A DNA stretch of 64,000 nt from assembly GCF_022829605.1 (NCBI RefSeq), contig NZ_JAKSYD010000296.1, forward strand, positions 98,250-162,249. The letters run 5' to 3'. Under the pieces are notes generated by a model. That model was not told the DNA's origin and made no database searches. It saw only the letters and a program-made list of their open reading frames with translations. Positions within the stretch are counted from its first letter, which is position 1. Every line of letters starts with the position of its first letter. This DNA is from Methylobacterium sp. E-065. GTDB lineage: Bacteria > Pseudomonadota > Alphaproteobacteria > Rhizobiales > Beijerinckiaceae. Below, piece by piece: positions 58,878 to 64,000 of the stretch. Both the position numbers and the translations under genes were made by a program.

Positions 58878-58986
58878 CGAACGTCCCGCCGCCACGCGGA
58901 CGGCGGGCGTGATCTCGGTGTGCTGCGACCCTGAGTGACCCTCGTCCCGGCCGATCGGACCGGGCGATCCCGATGAGGAGGTGATG

Positions 58987-59721
58987 ATGGCGGTGCGGTT
59001 CACGTTCACAATTCTGCTCACTGCCCTCGGCCTCTCGATGGCCGGCGCCCTCAAGGCCGATCCCGCCCTGGCTTGCGACGGCTTCAACGAGGCGCCGATC
59101 AGTTGCGACGACGCGGCACCGGACAGGTTCGCTCAGTGGATGCTCAAGCGCGCCGCCACCGCGGTCGGGGTCGACGAGCCCAAGGCTCTGGGTGAGTTTA
59201 GCCGCGGCGAAGGCGGTTTCCGCACCGCCGACAGCTACGTCTTCTGTGTCGGACCGGACGGCGTGATGAGCGCCCATCCCAACCCGATCCTGCGTGGCCA
59301 CGACGTGCGTGACCTGCACGACAAGACCGGCCACTACTTCATCAGGGACATGCTGGAGCAGGCCAAGCCCAGCCAAGTTTCGGTGATCCGCTACCTGTTC
59401 CCCAAGCCCGGCAGCACGGTCGAGGAGCCGGAGACGACCTATTACACACGCGTCGCCGATCAGGTTTGCGCGGTCGGCGTGTACGATGCCGACGCCACGC
59501 AGCCAGCCAGCGCCAGCACGCCCGAGGCGCGAGTGGCCGACCTGCGGCGCAAGCTCGACGGCGAGATCCCCGCCGCCGCGCGGCCGGACTGGACCGCCTT
59601 CCTAGAGGCGCTGACCGTGCGCGACGACGCGCGCACGGCTTCCCTGGCCAAGGTGCGCGACGGGCTGCGAGCGGTGGAGAACGCACTACCCGCGCCCGAC
59701 AAGCGCGCCGCGGCGGACTGA
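58987..59721 (+). CDS. Soluble periplasmic Cache-domain protein
   Basis: This 244-residue protein has a signal peptide (FTILLTALGLSMAGALKA) and a single Cache domain (about 40-170) with SYVFCVGPDGVMSAHPNP and RYLFPKPGSTVEEPETTYY. The same segment (YLWPKPG) occurs in the Cache sensor of the chemoreceptor at 42258-43934. There is no membrane helix, HAMP or kinase part, so it is a free periplasmic Cache protein ending in a helical tail (170-244). GAGGAG lies 6 bases before ATG 58987. It probably captures a small organic acid for the transporter encoded downstream or for a receptor. Confidence 0.82.
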   Translation: MAVRFTFTILLTALGLSMAGALKADPALACDGFNEAPISCDDAAPDRFAQWMLKRAATAVGVDEPKALGEFSRGEGGFRTADSYVFCVGPDGVMSAHPNPILRGHDVRDLHDKTGHYFIRDMLEQAKPSQVSVIRYLFPKPGSTVEEPETTYYTRVADQVCAVGVYDADATQPASASTPEARVADLRRKLDGEIPAAARPDWTAFLEALTVRDDARTASLAKVRDGLRAVENALPAPDKRAAAD

Positions 59722-59820
59722 GCCGCCCCACGACGGTTTGGACGAACGGACAATACGTGCAGATCGTTGGTGGCCGGTCGGCGACCCCATTCGAGGCACC
59801 CGACCGCTGGAGCACCGGCC

Positions 59821-61284
59821 GTGAGCGACAGAGGTCCCGCAACGGGCCACGATGCGCACTTGGCGCCCCCGATGCGAGAGGGTCGCCTCGCGCGCCTGTC
59901 CCAGGCGCTAGTGGCTTGGGCCGAGCGCTGGTTCCCCGACAGCTATGTCTTCGTCCTGATCGCGACCAGCCTCGTCGCCATGGCCGTGCTGGCCCACGGC
60001 AGCACACCGCGCGCCGTCAGTAGGGCGTTCTGCGACGGCTTCTGGAGCCTGATCCCCTTTACCCTGCAGATGGCCATGGTGGCGATCGGCGGCTACGTCG
60101 TGGCGGTCTCGCCGCCGGTCGCCGTCGCGCTGCGGCGGGTGGCCGGTCTGCCCCGGACCGGACGCGGCGCCGTCGTGTTCGTTGCGCTCACCAGCATCCT
60201 GCTCTCGCTCGTCAACTGGGGCGTGAGCCTGATCTTCTCCGGCCTGCTCGTGCGCGCGATCGCAGCACGCACGGACCTGCGCCTCGATTATCGCGCCGCG
60301 GGCGCGGCGGCCTATCTCGGCCTGGGCTTCGGCTTCACCCTGGGGATCAGCTCGGGGCCGGCGCAGCTTCAGGCCAACGCCACCAGTATCCCGGTCTCGC
60401 TGTTGCCGATCACCGGGGTGATCGGGTTCGAGCAGACGATCCTGACTTGGCAGAACCTCGTGATCGTGTCGGTCGGCACGCTCCTGTCGGTGACGGTGTC
60501 CTACCTCACCGCGCCCTCCGACGCGCACGCACGTACAGCGGCCGATCTCGGCGTCGAATTAGCCCCGGCGACGCCGCCGCCAACGCCGGTCGGGCCGCGC
60601 CGTCCCGGGGACTGGGCGGCACACAGCCCGGTTCTCACGCTTGCGCTCCTCGCCTTGTCGGCGGGTTGGCTCAGCGACGTCTTCGCCGGCGGCAATCCGC
60701 TCGTGACGCTGTCGGGCCTCAACACCTACAACTTCATGTTCCTGCTGCTGGGCGCACTGCTGCACTGGCGCCCGCAAGCGCTGGTGGCGAGCTTCGCGCA
60801 GGCGGTGCCGAGCGTGTCCGGGGTGCTGTTACAGTTCCCGTTCTACGGCGGTATCGCGTTCATGCTGACCAAGGCGTTAGCGGACGGCGCGAGCCTGTCG
60901 GACGCGATCGCCCGCGGCTTCGTTGGGCTGGCCGCAGGGCCTGGCACTTTTTCTGCGTTAGTGGCGGTGTACTCGGCGGTGCTGGGCTTCCTGCTGCCCT
61001 CGGCGGGCGGGAAGTGGGTGATCGAGGCGCCCTACGTGATGGGTGCGGCCAACGCGCTGGAGGCGCATCTCGGCTGGACGTTGATGGTCTACAACATCGC
61101 CGAGACGCTGCCGAACTTCATCAACCCGTTCTGGATGCTGCCGCTCCTGGGCGTGCTCGGCCTGCGACCGCGCGACCTGATCGGGTACACCGCGGTGCAG
61201 TTCTTGGCGCACGCCCTGGTGCTGCCGGCGCTGGCCGCCCTGTTGATGATGACCTTCAGCTACCACCCACCCGTCGTACCCTGA
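59821..61284 (+). CDS. Short-chain fatty acid transporter family protein (AtoE-like)
   Basis: This protein of about 487 residues and about twelve membrane segments belongs to the AtoE/TIGR00366 family of predicted short-chain fatty-acid uptake carriers. Typical segments are NWGVSLIFSGLLVRAIA, YLGLGFGFTLGISSGPAQLQANATSIP, LSGLNTYNFMFLLLGALLHWRP, QFPFYGGIAFML and FLLPSAGGKWVIEAPYVM. GTG 59821 has a GGAG motif upstream; ATG 59872 and an ATG at 59767 are alternatives. It is 99 bases after the Cache protein gene. The substrate (acetoacetate, butyrate or another acid) is not determined. Confidence 0.88.
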   Translation: MSDRGPATGHDAHLAPPMREGRLARLSQALVAWAERWFPDSYVFVLIATSLVAMAVLAHGSTPRAVSRAFCDGFWSLIPFTLQMAMVAIGGYVVAVSPPVAVALRRVAGLPRTGRGAVVFVALTSILLSLVNWGVSLIFSGLLVRAIAARTDLRLDYRAAGAAAYLGLGFGFTLGISSGPAQLQANATSIPVSLLPITGVIGFEQTILTWQNLVIVSVGTLLSVTVSYLTAPSDAHARTAADLGVELAPATPPPTPVGPRRPGDWAAHSPVLTLALLALSAGWLSDVFAGGNPLVTLSGLNTYNFMFLLLGALLHWRPQALVASFAQAVPSVSGVLLQFPFYGGIAFMLTKALADGASLSDAIARGFVGLAAGPGTFSALVAVYSAVLGFLLPSAGGKWVIEAPYVMGAANALEAHLGWTLMVYNIAETLPNFINPFWMLPLLGVLGLRPRDLIGYTAVQFLAHALVLPALAALLMMTFSYHPPVVP

Positions 61285-61515
61285 TCTGATAAGTTTACTC
61301 GCGGCGAGCAGACATCGTGGCGAAGTTCCCCTCCTTTCGTGTCCGCTTCTGGGTAGTAGATGGATTGACCAAGACGACTGCTTAGGGTCGGGAGCCGAGT
61401 GGCAGGACAGGGTGGAAATTGGCCCGTCCGCTTCCATGCTCAGTCGATAGGGAAGCGGACGTTCGAGTTGCGACCGAACTCTACCGCGTGCGCACTGCAG
61501 GCCTGCGAACTCAGG
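61285..61515. other. Gap between transporter and chemoreceptor genes with repeat
   Basis: About 230 bases between convergent genes. Sequence GGGTGGAAATTGGCCCGTCCGC at 61410-61431 and its inverse-like GGAAGCGGACG at 61451 form another copy of the interspersed repeat. No terminator with a T-run is seen. Confidence 0.45.
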
Positions 61516-63195
61516 TCAGGCGGCGCGAACAGTGGCCAGGAAACGTGCGACCTCCGCCGTGAGATGCTCAGACTGACGCGACAGTTCGGATGCCGCCCCG
61601 AGCACCTGGCTCGCAGCGGCCCCGGTCTCCTCGGCAGCACACGCTACACCGGTGATGTTCCCCGTGACCTCGCCCGTGCCTACGGCCGCCTGGGCGACAT
61701 TTCCGACGATCTCCTGGGTGGCTGCACCTTGCACCTCCACCGCCGCGGCGATGGAGGTGGCGACCGCGCTGATTTCGCGGATGCGGCCTGTGATCCCACC
61801 GATCGAGGCGACGGCCTGCCCGGTCGATGCCTGGATCTGCAGGATCTGCCCGGAGATCTCGCTCGTCGCCTTGGCGGTCTGCTCGGCCAACGCCTTCACC
61901 TCCGAGGCGACGACGGCAAACCCCTTGCCAGCCGCGCCCGCGCGAGCGGCTTCGATAGTGGCGTTGAGGGCCAGCAAGTTCGTCTGACCGGCGATGGTCG
62001 AGATAAGGCGTACGACGTCGCCGATCCGGGAAACGGCAGCGCTCAGTGCCTGCACCAGCGTGCCGGCCTGATCCGCCTCAGCGACGGCTTGCCGGGCGAG
62101 ATCTGCGGAGCCGTCGACCTGACGGCCAATCTCCTGCACTGACGAGCCGAGCTCCTCGGCTGCCGCGGCGACGGTGTTGACGTTAGAGGCCGCCTCCTCG
62201 GCCGCGGCCGCCACCGCGGAGGATTGAGCGGCGGTCTCGGCGGCGGTGCCGCTCATTGCTCCGGCGGTAGCCTGCAATTCAGTGGCCGCGGACGACACCA
62301 TACCGATGACACTACCGACTGCGGTCTCGAACCCGTCGGCCATGTCCCGCATCGCGCGCTTGCGCTGCTCCTCGGCGGAGGCCCGGGCCAGGGCGGTCTC
62401 TTCTTCGAGCTTGCGGGTTCGGACGAGGTTGTCCTTGAACACTTGCACGGCGGCGGCCATCTCGCCGATCTCACTGCGCTCGCCGGCATTCGGCACCGCA
62501 AGGTCAGCGGCGCCATCGGCCACCTGCTTCATGACACGCGACATGCGGCGGACGGGGACCGAGATCGTGAAGACGGACATCCAGCCGATCGCCAGCGTGA
62601 TGACGACGACGAAGACAAGCACCACCACGATGCCGACGCGGGCGCTCTCGGCTAGCGCTTTGGCATTGGCGGCGTTCTGCCTGCCGTACGTGTCGTTGAA
62701 GGCGATATCGGCTTTCAACGCCGCGCGGGCCGCGTTCAGGTTTGGTAGCATGCCGTCCAAGAGATGGTCCGTTGCCGCCTTCGTCTCGCCGGCATGCATC
62801 CGGCGCAGAAACTCCTCTCCCATTTGCGAATAAGCAGGCACCGCGGTGGTCACGGCCTTCCAGAGAGCCTCTTCACCGTCGCTGAGGTAAAGGACGTACT
62901 CCTTCAGGTCCGTCTCGATCTCAGCCATGCTGGCGCGCAGGCGCGGCAGGGATTGAGGCCGGCGCTCCTCAGTGGAGACGAGGTAGGCGAGTTGTCGGCT
63001 GCGGAAGGCCTCGAAATTCGTGGCTAAGCGGCTGAGGATCCGGGTGGACGGCAGGGTATTGCCACCAAGGTCGTCGATGGACCCGGTGATAGCGTTTAGG
63101 CGGTCGTAGCAGAAACCGCCCAGGCCGACGGAGAAGGCGAGCAACACCAGAAGCGACGCGATCAGGCGTACCCGTACGGAGACGTTGAAGTTCAT
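61516..63195 (-). CDS. Methyl-accepting chemotaxis protein with four-helix-bundle sensor
   Basis: This 559-residue chemoreceptor has TM1 (about 10-28), a periplasmic 4HB_MCP-type helical sensor (about 35-185, with SRQLAYLVSTEERRPQSL), TM2 (about 188-210), HAMP, and a signalling domain with the tip TIAGQTNLLALNATIEAARAGAAGKGFAVVA. It ends EVARFLATVRAA. The sensor differs completely from that of the receptor at 42258, but the cytoplasmic half is nearly the same. ATG 63195 (MNFNVSVRVRL) is the normal start; the frame is open to 63219. Confidence 0.94.
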   Translation of the reverse strand: MNFNVSVRVRLIASLLVLLAFSVGLGGFCYDRLNAITGSIDDLGGNTLPSTRILSRLATNFEAFRSRQLAYLVSTEERRPQSLPRLRASMAEIETDLKEYVLYLSDGEEALWKAVTTAVPAYSQMGEEFLRRMHAGETKAATDHLLDGMLPNLNAARAALKADIAFNDTYGRQNAANAKALAESARVGIVVVLVFVVVITLAIGWMSVFTISVPVRRMSRVMKQVADGAADLAVPNAGERSEIGEMAAAVQVFKDNLVRTRKLEEETALARASAEEQRKRAMRDMADGFETAVGSVIGMVSSAATELQATAGAMSGTAAETAAQSSAVAAAAEEAASNVNTVAAAAEELGSSVQEIGRQVDGSADLARQAVAEADQAGTLVQALSAAVSRIGDVVRLISTIAGQTNLLALNATIEAARAGAAGKGFAVVASEVKALAEQTAKATSEISGQILQIQASTGQAVASIGGITGRIREISAVATSIAAAVEVQGAATQEIVGNVAQAAVGTGEVTGNITGVACAAEETGAAASQVLGAASELSRQSEHLTAEVARFLATVRAA

Positions 63196-63655
63196 TTCAG
63201 CGGGTTCCAGGTCAAACAATCAGACTTGAAAGTGATCCGCTATGCTTAATTCAATGTTAATATTCCCGCGAACTGTGCGACCGGCGATCTGCTGCTTTGT
63301 CGCCAGACCGTATGAATTATAGTGATTGTTAGTCCTGGGAAGATTGTTAGTGGCTGTACAGGTCGTGGCGGGATAATTTTATATCTCTGTCCGCGTTGGA
63401 GGAAGGGGGCAATTGCTTCTACCGACCAGATAGGGTCGTTACGCGACCGTCCGTTTCTGCAGCGGACCTTCTCCGAAGCGGACTGACAGCTTTCGGCCAG
63501 ATCCGGTCGGCCAGTTTGCGCTTGCGGCGGTCATGGAAACACGCTGGGCAGACCGCTGCAAACAGACATGGCGGCGCCCAGCAGACCTCAGAGTTTGCGA
63601 GCGTATTCCTGGTGCGGGTCGATGTCGGGATTTTAAGGCAACCCACCATTATGAC

Positions 63656-63706
63656 TGTCAAAAGGCGTTGGAATGGGACCCCGGATCGGCGTGCAATTGG
63701 GACCCC
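63656..63706 (+). mobile_element. Possible end of an IS21-family element
   Basis: TGTCAAAAGGCGTTGGAATG starts at 63656, with GGGACCCC at 63675-63682 and again at 63699-63706, a 24-base period. Repeated GGGACCCC-type motifs inside a TG-starting end are typical of IS21-family elements of Rhizobiales. No istA gene is seen before the window ends, so the call is tentative. Confidence 0.35.
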
Positions 63707-63768
63707 TTCGCAAGCGGGGTACGGTACGGTGCGGCTGAGCTGATACGGCGTGGCTGCGGTTGGCGCGC

Positions 63769-63797
63769 AAAGGGGGTGTCGTTTCACCACCCCCTTT
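63769..63797. terminator. Strong hairpin near the window end
   Basis: AAAGGGGGTG (63769-63778) and CACCCCCTTT (63788-63797) are perfect 10-base arms with a 9-base loop, followed by one further T. It looks like a bidirectional terminator, but no gene is assigned to either side. Confidence 0.5.
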
Positions 63798-64000
63798 TCA
63801 AGGCGAGGGTCATCACGACTCCGGCCGTCAGCGGGGAGGGTGCAAATCCCCTAAGGGCCCGCCTACTGAAGTTCTAGATCTGGGGAAATCGAAGCTAGCG
63901 GAGCCCAAAGCAGGCTGCCGAGGGACGGCGGGCGACCCTGGCCGAAGCGATCGCTCTCAAACCCGCGCGGGCGGTGGAGGCGGCCGAGCCATGCGGTGAC

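Larger units (their letters stand above)
63196..64000. other. Terminal gene-free region
   Basis: About 800 bases. Positions 63230-63400 are AT-rich and probably contain the chemoreceptor promoter (TTAATTCAATGTTAATATT). A repeat copy lies at 63440-63500. From 63656 there is IS21-like end sequence, then a hairpin at 63769-63797. Frames at the very end are Gly/Arg-rich with no recognised family. Confidence 0.45.

Noticed and set aside
63419..63790. Minus-strand 123-residue frame near the end
   Set aside because: It crosses the interspersed repeat and the IS21-like end and has no family resemblance.
63760..63999. Plus-strand 79-residue frame at the window end
   Set aside because: Gly/Arg-rich, begins within the hairpin region, and is cut by the window edge; no support.
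1..64000. CRISPR arrays, tRNA, rRNA, replication origin
   Set aside because: No regularly spaced direct repeats of CRISPR type, no cloverleaf-like sequence with CCA-adjacent acceptor stem and no cluster of DnaA boxes were recognised by eye; a tRNAscan or Infernal run would settle the RNA genes.

Overview
The window is 64 kb of high-GC DNA from an alphaproteobacterium, most likely Methylobacterium/Methylorubrum or a near relative in the Hyphomicrobiales. This is inferred from the codon and base composition, a class I lysyl-tRNA synthetase, an HflX-cyclase pair, an MntR-type operator at mntH, a tartrate dehydratase very like the Bradyrhizobium enzyme, many chemoreceptor and c-di-GMP genes, and palindromic intergenic repeats. 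No database search was run. Names rest on recognised motifs and family resemblance.

Positions 1-40 kb look like mostly stable chromosome. In order they hold: hflX and a membrane class III cyclase; a small Met/His-rich secreted protein; an ABC binding protein plus ATPase with no permease; a GspE_N-GT2 glycosyltransferase divergent from a periplasmic binding protein; a ParE-type toxin pair; class I lysyl-tRNA synthetase and a PPOX flavoprotein; and a predicted amidoligase module (two transglutaminase-like proteins, a circularly permuted ATP-grasp/alpha-E fusion, a divergent zinc metallopeptidase). These are followed by a frameshifted gene pair, mntR/mntH with an MntR box, a PIN toxin-antitoxin pair, a benzoylformate decarboxylase-like enzyme, an acyl-CoA dehydrogenase-like protein coupled to cytochrome b561, HxlR/VOC/DHFR-like genes, a complete three-component P450 operon, an SDR and a TetR regulator, and a two-gene RND efflux operon.

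Positions 40-64 kb are more plastic. Gene density is lower, and there are long gene-poor stretches with interspersed repeats, a ParA fragment, an intact IS1182-family element, a MITE-like relative and a solo IS end. The functional islands are a D-tartrate cluster (lysR, dctA, tarD), a hybrid histidine kinase, a GGDEF-EAL protein, and a short-chain fatty-acid-type transporter operon containing a free periplasmic Cache protein and flanked by a GntR regulator. Two chemoreceptors with nearly identical C-terminal halves lie 18 kb apart in the same orientation and bracket this region.

Genes that appear to work together: ferredoxin, reductase and P450; dctA, tarD and lysR; mntH and mntR; the ATP-grasp/transglutaminase set; and the Cache/AtoE-type operon. 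Translational coupling by 1-8 base stop/start overlaps is frequent and supports many of the start choices.
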